Origin: Bryobacterales bacterium | GTDB lineage: Bacteria; Acidobacteriota; Terriglobia; Bryobacterales; Bryobacteraceae | Length of the DNA stretch: 64,000 bases | Assembly: GCA_026954325.1 (NCBI GenBank) | Contig: JAIXKK010000102.1 | Coordinates: 1 to 64,000 of the forward strand | Reading direction: 5' to 3' | Part shown: piece after piece, positions 8,871-17,918 of the stretch | How positions within the stretch are numbered: position 1 is the first letter of the stretch | Layout: every line of letters starts with the position of its first letter | Translations under genes and position numbers: made by a program | The notes under the pieces: generated by a model | Told to the model about the DNA's origin: nothing | The model's input: the letters and a program-made list of their open reading frames with translations, nothing else | Databases searched by the model: none

Positions 8871-9604
8871 ACTCACTCCAAGGACAAACGGCGCTGGTAA
8901 CGGGAGCAAGCCAGGGAATCGGACTGGCCATTGCGGAGGCTATGCGGCAGGCTGGGGCCGCGGTCCACGGAATGGACATCGCGCCGCCCGCCGGGCAGGC
9001 AGGGTTCACGCACCACGGCGGGGACGTGGCTTCGGCGTCCGATGTGGCGCGTGTCTTTTCGGAAACCGGCCCCATCGACATCCTGGTGAATAACGCGGCT
9101 ATCACCACGGGCGACGGCCGGTTGCACGAAGTGACGGAGGCCGCCTGGGATCGCGTGGTGGATGTCTGCTTGAAGAGTGTCTTTCTATGTTCGAAGGCGG
9201 CGCTCCCCTCGATGATCGAACGCCGCGGCGGGGTCATCCTGTCACTCGGCAGCGTCAACGCCCTCACCGGCATCCACCTTGCGGCCTACACCGCCGCCAA
9301 AGGGGGCATCGTGTCTCTCACGCGCCTGCTCGCACAGCAGTACGGACGATTTGGAATCCGCGCCAACGCCATCTGCCCGGGCACCATCCTCACGGAGTCC
9401 TCCCGCGCGGCATACGATGCCGCCCCGGCGCTTCGCGACGACCTGCTCGCGCTCTACCCCGCGCGCGAGTTCGGCGCCCCCGCGGACATCGCGGCGTGCG
9501 CCGTGTGGCTGGCCTCCGATGAGAGCCGCTTCGTTAACGGGACTTCGATTGTCGTGGACGGCGGGATGTCGGCGGTGCGCCGGCTGCCTTCGCTATACCC
9601 TTAG
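8867..9604 (+). CDS. Short-chain dehydrogenase/reductase
   Basis: The 245-aa classical SDR has the cofactor motif TGASQGIG near residue 12, NNAA, the catalytic Ser in LGSVNA, the YTAAK catalytic Tyr-Lys pair and the C-terminal VVDGG. It is the last gene of the operon. Its ATG overlaps the stop of the second half-transporter. An oxidoreductase after dehydratase/cycloisomerase genes fits an oxidation step in a sugar-acid or related catabolic route. Substrate and coenzyme preference cannot be fixed; an acidic residue in GMDIAPP at the end of strand 2 favours NAD. Confidence 0.88.
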   Translation: MNSLQGQTALVTGASQGIGLAIAEAMRQAGAAVHGMDIAPPAGQAGFTHHGGDVASASDVARVFSETGPIDILVNNAAITTGDGRLHEVTEAAWDRVVDVCLKSVFLCSKAALPSMIERRGGVILSLGSVNALTGIHLAAYTAAKGGIVSLTRLLAQQYGRFGIRANAICPGTILTESSRAAYDAAPALRDDLLALYPAREFGAPADIAACAVWLASDESRFVNGTSIVVDGGMSAVRRLPSLYP

Positions 9605-9639
9605 CACGCGCTGGAGGGCCTATTATAGGGAGCAGTCCA

Positions 9640-10816
9640 ATGCGCACCCTACCCTGCTCTATCCGCTGATTGCTTTCGGCCTGCTCGGCGCCGATTGGCC
9701 TCAGTTTCGCGGCCCGAACGGCTCCGGACTCTGCCCTTCCTGCGGGCAACTGCCGGCGAAGTTCGGACCTCTGGAAAACGTTCTATGGAAGACAGAGTTG
9801 CCGGAGGGGAAGTCCTCGCCCGTCCTGGGTGGGAGACCGCATTTTTCTTACGGCCGCCGAAGGTGATGACCTGTTGACCATCTGCCTGAACCGCCTCACC
9901 GGGAAGATTCAGTGGCGGCGGTCCGTACACGCGCCCCGGCGCGAAGCGCAGAACCCTCTCAATCACCACGCCGCGCCCACGCCGGTGACCGGCGGACAAT
10001 GGCTACTCCACCCCGCTCGTCTACCGCCCTGCCCGCGGCCCGGCACAAGTCATCGCGCCCGGTTCCTACCAGCTCACTGCCTATTCCGTTGTGAACGGCG
10101 AAACGGTCTGGTTCGTTCACGGCCTCACCTGCCAGCCCAAATCCGCGCCTGTCCTTGCCGGCGATGTTGTCTACTTCAACGGCTGGACGGTGGGGAACGA
10201 CAGCGGGCAGCAGGTGGAACTGCCGCCCTTCAACGAGGTGATCGCCGCGGCCGATGCCGATCACGACGGGAAACCCGCCCGGAAGGAACTTCCACCCGCC
10301 TGGCAGCCCACGGGATCCTGGCGCGCCATTGACCTGGACCGGGACGGTTTTTTGAATGAGCGGGAATGGACTTTCTTCCGCACCCGCCGCGCCTCGCGCA
10401 ACGGCCTGCTGGCAGTGAAACTCGGAGGCAGCGGCGACGTCACCGATACGAACGTGCCGTGACGCTATGAAAAATCGCTGCCCGACGTGCCGGCGCCCCT
10501 TGTATATAACGGTGTCGTGTTCCTCTTCCGCAGCGGGGGAATCGCCACCAGCCTGAATGCCCGGACCGGGAAGGTGCTCAAGCAGGCGCGTTTGGCGGGC
10601 GCGCTCGAAGATTACGCCTCACCGGCCGGCGTCGACGGCAAGATCTATATCGCCAGCGAGCACGGCAAGGTGGTAGTGCTGCGCGCGGCCGGCGATTGGG
10701 AGATTCCGGCGATCAATGATTTCGACTCGGATATCTACGCCACTCCGGCAATCAGCGACGGCAAAGTGTATCTTCGAACCCGCAACGTCCTCTATGCGAT
10801 CGGCTCGCCGAATTAG
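9640..10816 (+). pseudogene. Broken PQQ/BamB-like beta-propeller protein with EF-hand insert
   Basis: The pieces read as one secreted PQQ-repeat protein spread over different frames. A signal-like LIAFGLLGADWPQFRGPNGSG segment is followed by GDRIFLTAAEGDDLL in another frame from about 9830. A third frame from about 10010 holds two EF-hand-like loops (DADHDGKPARKE and DLDRDGFLNERE) and, after an in-frame TGA at 10460-10462, propeller blades to the TAG at 10814. The TGA stands where relatives would be expected to have a Trp before RYEKSLPDVP. At least two frameshifts plus one nonsense codon make sequencing error an unlikely full explanation. Its stop overlaps that of the convergent sulfatase. 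Confidence 0.8.
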
Positions 10817-12318
10817 TGGCCGGCGGCGCGGATTTTTTCCGTCACCGCCGCCATGCGCTTCACCCGGCCGGGATCCTGCGCGGCGAGGTTCCTGGTTTCG
10901 CCGGCGTCGGCCGCAAGATCGTACAACTGCCCATCAGGGTCGTTGCCCAGTTCGGTGTTTGTATTCTGCTGCACCTTGGGCCCCTTGCCCGGCGGGATGT
11001 ACTTCCAGTTTCCGTCCCGCAGCGAGAGCAGTCCGGCCTGTTCGATCATCACTTGCCGGCCCTTCTTCGATTCGCCGAGCAGCGCGGGAAGCATGTTCTC
11101 GCTGTCCGGTCCCGCACCCGCCGGAAGCGCCGCTCCGGTCAACCGCGCGAACGAACGAAGCAGGTCCACTTGTGAGACAAGAGCGCTCGAAACGCCTGGT
11201 TTGACGCGCGCGGGCCAGTGCACGATGAAAGGAACACGGGTGCCGCCTTCAAAATTCGAGTATTTGCCGCCGCGGAAGGGGCCATTGGGGCGGTGCGAGC
11301 CGAGTTTCTCCACCGCGCCGTCCCTGTAGCCGTCATCCACGACGGCGCCGTTATCGCTCGTGAAGATGAGCAGCGTGTTCTCGAGAATACCCTGCTTTTC
11401 CAGCGTCTCGACGATCTTGCCGGCGCACCAATCGAGTTCCGCGATCACATTGCCGCGCGGTCCCATTTCAGTGGATTTCGCAAAACGCCGGTTCGGAACG
11501 CGCGGAACGTGGATGTCGTGCGTGGCGAAGTAGAGGAAGAACGGGCGCGCGGCGTTTCGCTGGATGAAAGACGTGGCGCGTCTGGTGAGCGTGTCCGCCA
11601 TGGTCTCGTCGTTCCACAGAGCCTTCCGGCCGCCGCTCATGTAGCCGATACGGCTGATGCCGTTCACAATGGTCATGTCGTGGCCATGGCTGGGGTGCAT
11701 CTTCAACAGTTGCGGATGGGTCTTGCCGGTGGGCTGGTCGTCCAGCGGACCTTTGTAGTCGACCTTGATGGGATCTTTCGGGTCGAGATTCGCCACGCGG
11801 CGATTCTCCACATACACGCACGGCACGCGGTCTCCGGTGGCGGGCAGGATGAAGCACTCATCAAATCCGATGTCGAGCGGGCCGGGTTTGATCTCCGTGT
11901 TCCAATCCACATTGCCGTTGCCCAGTCCGAGGTGCCACTTGCCGATGGCGCAAGTGCGGTAGCCGCGCCCTTTCAGCATGGAGGCGATGGTGACGCGCCC
12001 CGGCTCAATCAGCGCCGGTGCGTCCCCGGGCAGCACACGTGCGCCCTGCTTGCGGAACGCGTATTCGCCGGTCAACAACGAATAGCGCGACGGCGTGCAG
12101 GTGGCGGCGCTGGTGTGCGCGTCCGTGAAGCGCAAGCCGCGCTGGGCCAGGCGATCGATGTTCGGCGTCCTGACACGTTGCGCGCCGTAGCAGCCAGTGT
12201 CGCCCCAGCCGAGGTCGTCCGCATAAATGTAGACAATGTTCGGCGCCGCCGGCGCGCCAAAGGCGCGCACGCCCGAGATGAGCGCGGGGGAGCAGCGCAA
12301 GAAATCTCTGCGTCTCAT
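10813..12318 (-). CDS. Tat-exported arylsulfatase (type I sulfatase)
   Basis: The 501-aa protein begins with a Tat-type signal (RRRDFLR, residues 2-8). The alkaline-phosphatase-fold metal site starts with YADDLGWGD (DD at 34-35). The CTPSR motif at 74-78 carries the cysteine that is oxidised to formylglycine. IGKWHLG, a HDIHVPR segment and FTSDNG complete the active site. It is expected to cleave sulfate esters of polysaccharides outside the cytoplasm. Start ATG 12318 was chosen because it opens the Tat signal and has GGA upstream; the open frame extends further but without coding logic. Maturation needs a formylglycine generator, which is not convincingly encoded here. Confidence 0.92.
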   Translation of the reverse strand: MRRRDFLRCSPALISGVRAFGAPAAPNIVYIYADDLGWGDTGCYGAQRVRTPNIDRLAQRGLRFTDAHTSAATCTPSRYSLLTGEYAFRKQGARVLPGDAPALIEPGRVTIASMLKGRGYRTCAIGKWHLGLGNGNVDWNTEIKPGPLDIGFDECFILPATGDRVPCVYVENRRVANLDPKDPIKVDYKGPLDDQPTGKTHPQLLKMHPSHGHDMTIVNGISRIGYMSGGRKALWNDETMADTLTRRATSFIQRNAARPFFLYFATHDIHVPRVPNRRFAKSTEMGPRGNVIAELDWCAGKIVETLEKQGILENTLLIFTSDNGAVVDDGYRDGAVEKLGSHRPNGPFRGGKYSNFEGGTRVPFIVHWPARVKPGVSSALVSQVDLLRSFARLTGAALPAGAGPDSENMLPALLGESKKGRQVMIEQAGLLSLRDGNWKYIPPGKGPKVQQNTNTELGNDPDGQLYDLAADAGETRNLAAQDPGRVKRMAAVTEKIRAAGH

Positions 12319-12531
12319 GTTTTCGATCCAGGAAGCGCCGCTGGCCATGTTTGGGCGCTCATCGAGCGTATTGTCGTTATTAGTATCGCAAACGGTTCGT
12401 TCCGTCATACATGCTATCTGCCAGGAGGGTAGCGCCCGGCGCCGTGACACGCCAGGAATGCAATTGTACCGAGTGTACGACACAACTTACGACATCACCT
12501 CGCCATGGCCGCCGGAGAGGCGCCAGGCACA

Positions 12532-12744
12532 TCAGCGGAACATTCGTACGTCAAACTCAAAGGGCTCGGGATCTCGGAATTCAATCAACCTGAAATTGGA
12601 ATGCGCGGGATTCACCAGAACGTTCCATTCGCCACGGATAGCGGCGGACGGGGCCAGCAGGCCTACTGTGCCGCCTCGGCGGATCCACTCGTCCCCGAAG
12701 CGATGCAAAGACTCATCCCGGCCGGCAGATTCGCCAGAACCGCA
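12532..12744 (-). pseudogene. Remnant of RES-domain toxin (C-terminal part only)
   Basis: Immediately after the antitoxin stop the minus strand encodes the C-terminal third of a RES toxin: a FGDEWIRR stretch, then VGLLAPSAAIRGEWNVLVNP and PEPFEFDVR, ending at TGA 12534-12532. A preceding ANLPAGM piece lies in another frame, so a frameshift separates them near 12700. The N-terminal half with the RES catalytic residues is absent. RES proteins deplete NAD in RES-Xre toxin-antitoxin pairs. The toxin is therefore dead, and the antitoxin is an orphan. Confidence 0.8.
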
Positions 12745-13188
12745 TTAGCTGTACACGCCATAGGCGATGCGGCCGAGGACGTCCTCCACCATTCGCGCAC
12801 CCATGTCGGTATCCAATTGATCGAAGGGCCGTTCACCACCTAATGCGCGGTTCGGTGTGCGGAGCCACTCGATGGCCTTTTCCCGGTCGCCGATCATCTC
12901 CACCGCATTGGCGTATACTCGCGCCATACGGACCATGCGATCGGACTCCGCGGGCGTCAGGCGGGATGCCTGGCTGAGCCGCCGCGTCATGGTGCGTTGC
13001 GGGATGCCGAGTTTCCTCGCGAGAACGGTGTTTCCCAGATGGAGCGTCTCGGCGAGGGCGCCCACGGACCCCGAGGGCAAGCCCTTTCGGACCAATTGCG
13101 CCAGATCATCGGGTTTCTTCACCGCCGTTTTCAGAACCTTCCGGCCGCCCAGGGCTTCGGCAATCGCTTCGGTTTCCAAATCTGGCAT
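12745..13188 (-). CDS. Xre/MbcA/ParS-like antitoxin (DUF2384), orphan
   Basis: The 147-aa protein has an N-terminal Xre-like helix-turn-helix region (TVLARKLGIPQRTMTRRL) and a C-terminal DUF2384 toxin-binding domain (RVYANAVEMIGDREKAIEWL, then RTPNRALGGERPFDQL). These mark antitoxins of RES-Xre modules. The gene is intact, while the adjoining toxin is only a fragment. A 12-bp perfect palindrome and a TATCAT hexamer lie just upstream, consistent with autoregulation. There is no strong Shine-Dalgarno sequence. The NPxxLxG-type motif is fully kept, so the protein may still bind DNA or a RES toxin encoded elsewhere. Confidence 0.88.
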   Translation of the reverse strand: MPDLETEAIAEALGGRKVLKTAVKKPDDLAQLVRKGLPSGSVGALAETLHLGNTVLARKLGIPQRTMTRRLSQASRLTPAESDRMVRMARVYANAVEMIGDREKAIEWLRTPNRALGGERPFDQLDTDMGARMVEDVLGRIAYGVYS

Positions 13189-13199
13189 CCTGGCGATTT

Positions 13200-13217
13200 A
13201 TGATACGCCATTTGGCG
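13200..13217 (-). promoter_or_regulatory. Promoter/operator of the orphan antitoxin
   Basis: CGCCATTTGGCG (13206-13217) is an inverted repeat with 5-bp arms around TT. It directly adjoins TATCAT read on the minus strand (13205-13200), a -10-like hexamer 11 nt before ATG 13188. A palindrome next to the promoter is the usual autoregulatory layout of Xre-family antitoxins. Binding is inferred. Confidence 0.5.
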
Positions 13218-13307
13218 AACCAGCAAATGATGACTGAAGCCACCGCGCCGGCATCTACCGGGGAGAGAAGCCGCGCCATGCCCGGACGGTTCCCGGCCCT
13301 GCCGCGG

Positions 13308-14528
13308 TCACGCCAAGGCGGACAGGAGCCGGTCGATATCCTCCATGTTGTTGTACAGGGCGGGTGAGATGCGGACGCGATTCTCGCCGGTGGTGGTTAC
13401 CTGCACTCTCGCTTTTCGCAGCTTCGCCTCCACCGCCTTCAGATCCCTGGCTTGCACGACCACGATCGAGCTTTGGGCCTCCGGCGGGGTGATCAGCTTA
13501 TAGCCGAGGCCGGGGAGTTCCTTCTTCAGCCGCTCGCACATCGGCTTGGCGTGGGCGAAGATGTTGTCCATTCCGGCGGCGAGGATGCGCTTGAGCGCCT
13601 CGTATTCTCCGGCGTAGGCGACATAGCTGACATTGCCGGGCTCATAGCGGGCGGCGCCTTTGGGGTCTTCATACGGAAAATCGTCCGCTCCGTTGCGCCG
13701 GCTCACCCAAGGGGCATAGTTGAAATGAATGTATCCGGGGTAGCAGAGATCCTTGACCACCGACTCCTGGAGATCTTCCCGGACGTAGAGAAATCCCGAG
13801 CCGCGCGCGCCTTGCAGCCACTTGTAATTGGAACAGGCGGCGAAGTCGATTCCAAGCGCCTTCACGTCCACGGGGATGCTGCCCGCCGCCTGGATGATAT
13901 CGGCATAGAGATACGCTCCGTGCGCATGCGCCAGGTCGCTGAGGGCTTTGGCATTCTCCACCCAGCCGTTGACGTTTGAGACCAGGGTGATGGAGACGAG
14001 CTTCGTCTTCTTATCCATGGCCCGCTCCATGTCCTTGAGGTCGATGCGCCAGTTCCGGTTCTTCACGATGCGCACGTCCATGCCTGCTTTGCGGCGCCCC
14101 ACGTAATCATGGATGGATCCGGCATAGTGGAGATCATTCGTGACGAGGTTGCCGCCGGATTCCTGGATGCGAAGCCCGTTGACCACCGCGGACTCTCCCG
14201 CCTTGGTGCAGATAACGAAGCCGATCTCGGAAGGCTTGGCATTGATGAGTTTGCCGAACAGCGGCTTGACTTGGCGCAGTGTTTCGGCGGCATACTGGCC
14301 GCGGCCTTCTCCAGGACCGTACATGTGAAAGTCCATGTAGCGGCGCATGCCTTCGGCCACATAGGTGGGCAGCGGCATGTTGGCCGCCGCATCCAGGTAA
14401 ACCTCCTGCGTCACGCGCGGAAATTCCTTGCGAAACGAGTTGAGGTCAGGCGTGGCGGTGGCGGCCGCGGCGAAAGAGGATACGCCCACGGCAGTGGAGC
14501 CTAGAAGCTGACGGCGATTGATGGTCAT
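13308..14528 (-). CDS. Tat-exported class V aminotransferase (PLP, isopenicillin-N-epimerase/cysteine-desulfurase-like), copy 1
   Basis: The 406-aa fold-type I PLP enzyme starts with a twin-arginine signal (INRRQLLGS, alanine-rich hydrophobic stretch). The PLP lysine lies in CSNYKWLQG. ADIIQAAGSIPVDV and the preceding Asp stretch match class V aminotransferases. A PLP enzyme carrying a Tat signal implies export as a folded holoenzyme, which is uncommon. It is a paralogue of the enzyme at 20423-21652, sharing patterns such as MRRYMDF, KLINAKPSEI and TNDLHY. It is divergent from the propeller-hydrolase gene at 14613. Substrate unknown. Confidence 0.82.
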   Translation of the reverse strand: MTINRRQLLGSTAVGVSSFAAAATATPDLNSFRKEFPRVTQEVYLDAAANMPLPTYVAEGMRRYMDFHMYGPGEGRGQYAAETLRQVKPLFGKLINAKPSEIGFVICTKAGESAVVNGLRIQESGGNLVTNDLHYAGSIHDYVGRRKAGMDVRIVKNRNWRIDLKDMERAMDKKTKLVSITLVSNVNGWVENAKALSDLAHAHGAYLYADIIQAAGSIPVDVKALGIDFAACSNYKWLQGARGSGFLYVREDLQESVVKDLCYPGYIHFNYAPWVSRRNGADDFPYEDPKGAARYEPGNVSYVAYAGEYEALKRILAAGMDNIFAHAKPMCERLKKELPGLGYKLITPPEAQSSIVVVQARDLKAVEAKLRKARVQVTTTGENRVRISPALYNNMEDIDRLLSALA

Positions 14529-14598
14529 GGGAACCTTCCTGGCCTTCCATTCTAAGCCCGCCGGGGGAAGCGTGTGAAGCCGCGGGGTCCTTTGCGTG

Positions 14599-14604
14599 TA
14601 GAAT
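14599..14604 (+). promoter_or_regulatory. Candidate -10 element, leaderless start
   Basis: TAGAAT ends exactly 8 nt before ATG 14613, with no Shine-Dalgarno sequence between them. Transcription from it would begin at or next to the start codon. The same spacing is seen before 17919 and 51117. Confidence 0.35.
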
Positions 14605-14612
14605 CAACCGTG

Positions 14613-17054
14613 ATGACATCACGTGCACTTGCCGTTGCGTTGTGTTTGCTGCTCGCGCCCATGGCGTGGGCGCAGGGCCAGAGAAGAGTTTTTTCGCGAA
14701 TTATGACAGGAGAGCCCTATACGCTCGAATGTTACCTTCCGCAAATCACGAACGGCCCGAATTTTCCTACCTGGTCGCCGGATGGGAAGAGCCTGGCCTT
14801 CTCGATGAAGGGCTCCATCTGGCGGCTGAAACTTGGTGAGACCACCGCGCACGAACTCACCACGGACCAGGGCTATGCGGGAATGCCGGCCTGGTCGCCG
14901 GACGGAAACTTCATCGTCTACACGTCGGATTGGAACGAGCAGATCCACCTGCGGCTGCTCGATCTGCGCACGGGCGAGAGCCGCGCCTTGACTTCCGGCA
15001 ATTCGATCAATGTCGAGCCGGAATGGTCGCCCGATGGATCGCGGATTGCCTATGTGTCCACGTGGCCGAACGGCAATTACAACATCTATGTCATGCCTTT
15101 GAACAGCGGAATTCCCGGCACGCCGGTGCAGTTGACGAAGGATTTCGAACTCGTGCCGCCGACGGTGTACTACGGGAAATGGGCTCTGCACATCCACCCC
15201 ACGTGGACGCGCGATGGCAAGGAACTGATCCTCATCTCGAACCGCGACAACAAACACGGGTCAGGCGGCTTCTACCGCATGAAGGCCGAGCCGGATGCGC
15301 CGCTGACCCGGTTCTATTACGAAGAAACCACCTGGAAGGCCCGGCCGACGTTATCGCCCGATGGCGCAAAGCTGGTCTACAGCAGCTATCTCGGCCGGCA
15401 GTGGCAGCAGCTTTGGGCGATGCCTCCGAAGGGCGGCGACGCCTTCCCGCTGACCTACGGCGATTTCGACCGCACCACGCCGCGCTGGTCGCCCGATGGA
15501 TCCCGCATCGCGTTCATCTCGAATGAGACCGGCGACACATCGCTGTGGTTGTGGCACTGGTTCGGCGGCAGGATGGAGCAGGTCAAGATCGGCCGGCTCG
15601 CCTACAAGCGCACGATGGGCAAACTGCATGTTCGGGTTGTGGACGCGGCAAAACGCGTGCTGCGGTCGCGCGTCTACCTGACCGCGGCGGACGGACGGGC
15701 GTACGCGCCCACGGAATCGTGGTTTCGCGCCGACTGGCTGATGTTCGACCACATGGACCAGGCCGGCGAATACCACTATTTCCATACCAGCGGCGATTTC
15801 GAAGTAGACCTCCCGCCCGGCCGCACGGAACTGTCCGTCTCGAGGGGTTTCGAGTATATGCCGGAGCGGAGGGAAGTGGCCGTGAAGGCCGGCCAGACCG
15901 CCGAACTGGTGATCGCTCTCAAGCGGATCGACAACATGGCGGCGCGCGGCTGGTGGGATGGCGACAATCACTTCCACATGAACTACGCGGGCGTCTATTT
16001 CAACACGCCGCGGCGGCTGATGGAGCAGGCCGAAGGCGAAGACATCCATGTGCTGAACAACCTGATCTGCAACAAGGAGCAGCGCATCCCGGATATCGCG
16101 CACTTCACGGGCGCTCCCGACATTGTCTCCACGGCCACGCGGATCCTGTTTCACAGCCAGGAATACCACCCGCCGTTCTGGGGGCATTCGACGTTTCTCA
16201 ACCTGAAGAAGCACGTCGTGATTCCGGATTACGTCGGCTACCAGAATACGATTGTCGATTCCATCTACCCCACCAACACAACACCGTTTCGCGTGGCCAG
16301 AGAAGAGGGCGGGCTTGCGGGGTACGCGCATGGCGCCGGGCCGCATTTCGCGGTGGATCTCGCGCTGGACAACGTCGATTTCGTCGAGGCAAACGCGCTC
16401 AGCGGGATGGAACCGCTCTACAAGGCCTGGAACTGCGGCTATCGCGTGGTGGCCAGCGCCGGCGAGGATGCCTTTCCCAACTTCTACCGCAGCTACATTC
16501 TCGGTTCGAACCGCGTGTATGTGCACAGCGGCCCCACCCTGAACTACGACCAGTGGACGAAGGACTTTCGCGCCGGAAAATCGTTTGTGACTTCGGGCCC
16601 GCTTTTGCTGTTGAAAGTGAACGGCAAGGAACCGGGCGAGGAAATCCGCCTCCCCGAGGGCAAGCACACGTTGAAGATCGGCGTGGAGGTGAAGTCCATC
16701 ACCCCGGTCGAATCCATCGAAGTGATGCACGACGGAAAATCCCTCGGTGACGTGAAAAGCGTCACCGTGGATCACAGCGGATGGATCTCCGTTCAGGTGA
16801 AGGCGAAGTACGCTCGCGATCCGATCCGCCGGCCATTCCCCTTCGCCGCCACAATGCCCGTTTGGATTTCCGTGGGCGGCAAGCCGGTGCGGTCCAAGAC
16901 CGACGCGCAATATTTCGTCGATTGGATCGACCGTACGCTGGAGCGCGCGATGCATCTCTCGTTCAACAACGAGCAGGAACGCAGCGAGACGCGCCGGTTA
17001 TATGAGGAAGCCCGGGCAAAGATGGTGCGCCGGGGCGAGGAAGCCCAGCGCTGA
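14613..17054 (+). CDS. Secreted TolB-propeller plus CehA/McbA-type (PHP-like) metallohydrolase, copy 1
   Basis: The 813-aa protein has a signal peptide (MTSRALAVALCLLLAPMAWA). At least five WSPDG-type WD40/TolB repeats follow over about residues 45-330. A beta-rich linker leads to a CehA/McbA metal-dependent hydrolase domain with WWDGDNHFHMN (HxH metal motif), an AYAHGAGPHF segment and VVASAGEDAF, and then a C-terminal beta-sandwich. CehA-like enzymes hydrolyse esters or carbamates. The propeller probably binds protein or polysaccharide outside the cell. ATG 14613 was chosen because it opens the signal peptide. It is a paralogue of 17919-20426. Confidence 0.82.
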   Translation: MTSRALAVALCLLLAPMAWAQGQRRVFSRIMTGEPYTLECYLPQITNGPNFPTWSPDGKSLAFSMKGSIWRLKLGETTAHELTTDQGYAGMPAWSPDGNFIVYTSDWNEQIHLRLLDLRTGESRALTSGNSINVEPEWSPDGSRIAYVSTWPNGNYNIYVMPLNSGIPGTPVQLTKDFELVPPTVYYGKWALHIHPTWTRDGKELILISNRDNKHGSGGFYRMKAEPDAPLTRFYYEETTWKARPTLSPDGAKLVYSSYLGRQWQQLWAMPPKGGDAFPLTYGDFDRTTPRWSPDGSRIAFISNETGDTSLWLWHWFGGRMEQVKIGRLAYKRTMGKLHVRVVDAAKRVLRSRVYLTAADGRAYAPTESWFRADWLMFDHMDQAGEYHYFHTSGDFEVDLPPGRTELSVSRGFEYMPERREVAVKAGQTAELVIALKRIDNMAARGWWDGDNHFHMNYAGVYFNTPRRLMEQAEGEDIHVLNNLICNKEQRIPDIAHFTGAPDIVSTATRILFHSQEYHPPFWGHSTFLNLKKHVVIPDYVGYQNTIVDSIYPTNTTPFRVAREEGGLAGYAHGAGPHFAVDLALDNVDFVEANALSGMEPLYKAWNCGYRVVASAGEDAFPNFYRSYILGSNRVYVHSGPTLNYDQWTKDFRAGKSFVTSGPLLLLKVNGKEPGEEIRLPEGKHTLKIGVEVKSITPVESIEVMHDGKSLGDVKSVTVDHSGWISVQVKAKYARDPIRRPFPFAATMPVWISVGGKPVRSKTDAQYFVDWIDRTLERAMHLSFNNEQERSETRRLYEEARAKMVRRGEEAQR

Positions 17055-17055
17055 T

Positions 17056-17895
17056 TCACGCCCGCGGGTGAGGAAACCAGATCTTGCGCGCGTTTTCGCC
17101 GAGGATCAGTTTCCGCTGGCTATCGCGCAGCGGAAGCACCTCGGTGAAGAGGCGCAGATGCTGCTCGTAGGTGACTTTCGGCGTCCAGATTTCGTTGGGA
17201 TAACTGCTCGCCCACAGGCAGCGCTCGGCCCCATAGGCTCCGATCACCTGCATGGCCGCGTCATGCAGGTCCTCGCAAGGATAGGGGCGCTGGGAGCCGG
17301 TTCCGATGAAGTCCACCTTCGGGTAGAGGTTCTTGAACCGGGCGAGATTGAGCACCGCTTTCAAGTCCCGCTGCAGGTTGGGGCCGGGCTTCAGGTCCAT
17401 GCAGTGGCAGAAGCCGAAAGTGAGCTGGGGAAACTCCGTGAGCATCTTCGTGGCGCTCTCCACCATGGCGTACTGCATCAGAAACAGGTCGATGGTAATG
17501 CCTTCCTCGACGGCTACCTTCCACAGCGCGCGCACGCTCGCGCCGTCAAAGGATTTTGCCTTGTTCGACGGAATGCCGCGCAATGATTTGACGCCGTACT
17601 CGCGCACCAGGCGGCGGAGAATGCCCGGACTGCGCGGATCGTCGGGGTCCAGCGTGCACACGCCGCAAATCCAATCGCGGTGGGCGCGGGTCGAGTCCGC
17701 CAGGTAGCTGTTGTCGTATCCGTAGAAGGTCACGGTCTGGATGGCGCGCACGGCGAAAACGCCCGCCGCCTGGCTGGTGTGATGGAGATGCTCCACCGAA
17801 CCGACGAATTTCGGCGGGCGGAATGGGTTTGGTCTCGGCGGGTAGCGCTTCTCGTCGAAAGAGTAGATGTGGGCGTGGCAATCGATGACCAGCAT
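17056..17895 (-). CDS. Amidohydrolase 2-family TIM-barrel hydrolase
   Basis: The 279-aa protein opens with MLVIDCHAHIYS (HxH metal ligands) and has FGFCHCMD in the middle and WASSYPNEIW at the position where relatives usually have a metal Asp (GSDYP). Here that Asp is replaced by Ser, so metal use may differ or activity may be reduced. The true start is ATG 17895; the open frame extends upstream over the divergent gene. Only 23 bp separate its start from that of the propeller-hydrolase at 17919, so both promoters overlap. It ends one base after the stop of the convergent copy-1 hydrolase. Confidence 0.8.
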   Translation of the reverse strand: MLVIDCHAHIYSFDEKRYPPRPNPFRPPKFVGSVEHLHHTSQAAGVFAVRAIQTVTFYGYDNSYLADSTRAHRDWICGVCTLDPDDPRSPGILRRLVREYGVKSLRGIPSNKAKSFDGASVRALWKVAVEEGITIDLFLMQYAMVESATKMLTEFPQLTFGFCHCMDLKPGPNLQRDLKAVLNLARFKNLYPKVDFIGTGSQRPYPCEDLHDAAMQVIGAYGAERCLWASSYPNEIWTPKVTYEQHLRLFTEVLPLRDSQRKLILGENARKIWFPHPRA

Positions 17896-17904
17896 GTAAG
17901 CCAC

Positions 17905-17910
17905 TATAAT
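17905..17910 (+). promoter_or_regulatory. Consensus -10 element for the second propeller-hydrolase
   Basis: A perfect TATAAT ends 8 nt before ATG 17919, and no Shine-Dalgarno sequence is present. This suggests a leaderless mRNA. It lies inside a 23-bp divergent intergenic gap. Confidence 0.45.
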
Positions 17911-17918
17911 GGCTTTCG

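Noticed and set aside
10813..12318. Idea that the SUMF1-like protein at 25547-26227 matures this sulfatase
   Set aside because: The SUMF1-like protein has no Cys pair in the catalytic segment and is encoded 13 kb away in a redox unit.
15351..16955. Long open antisense frame (534 codons) opposite the first propeller-hydrolase
   Set aside because: GC-rich third positions make opposite frames open; the translation is His/Arg/Val-rich with no domain, while the plus strand has clear domains.
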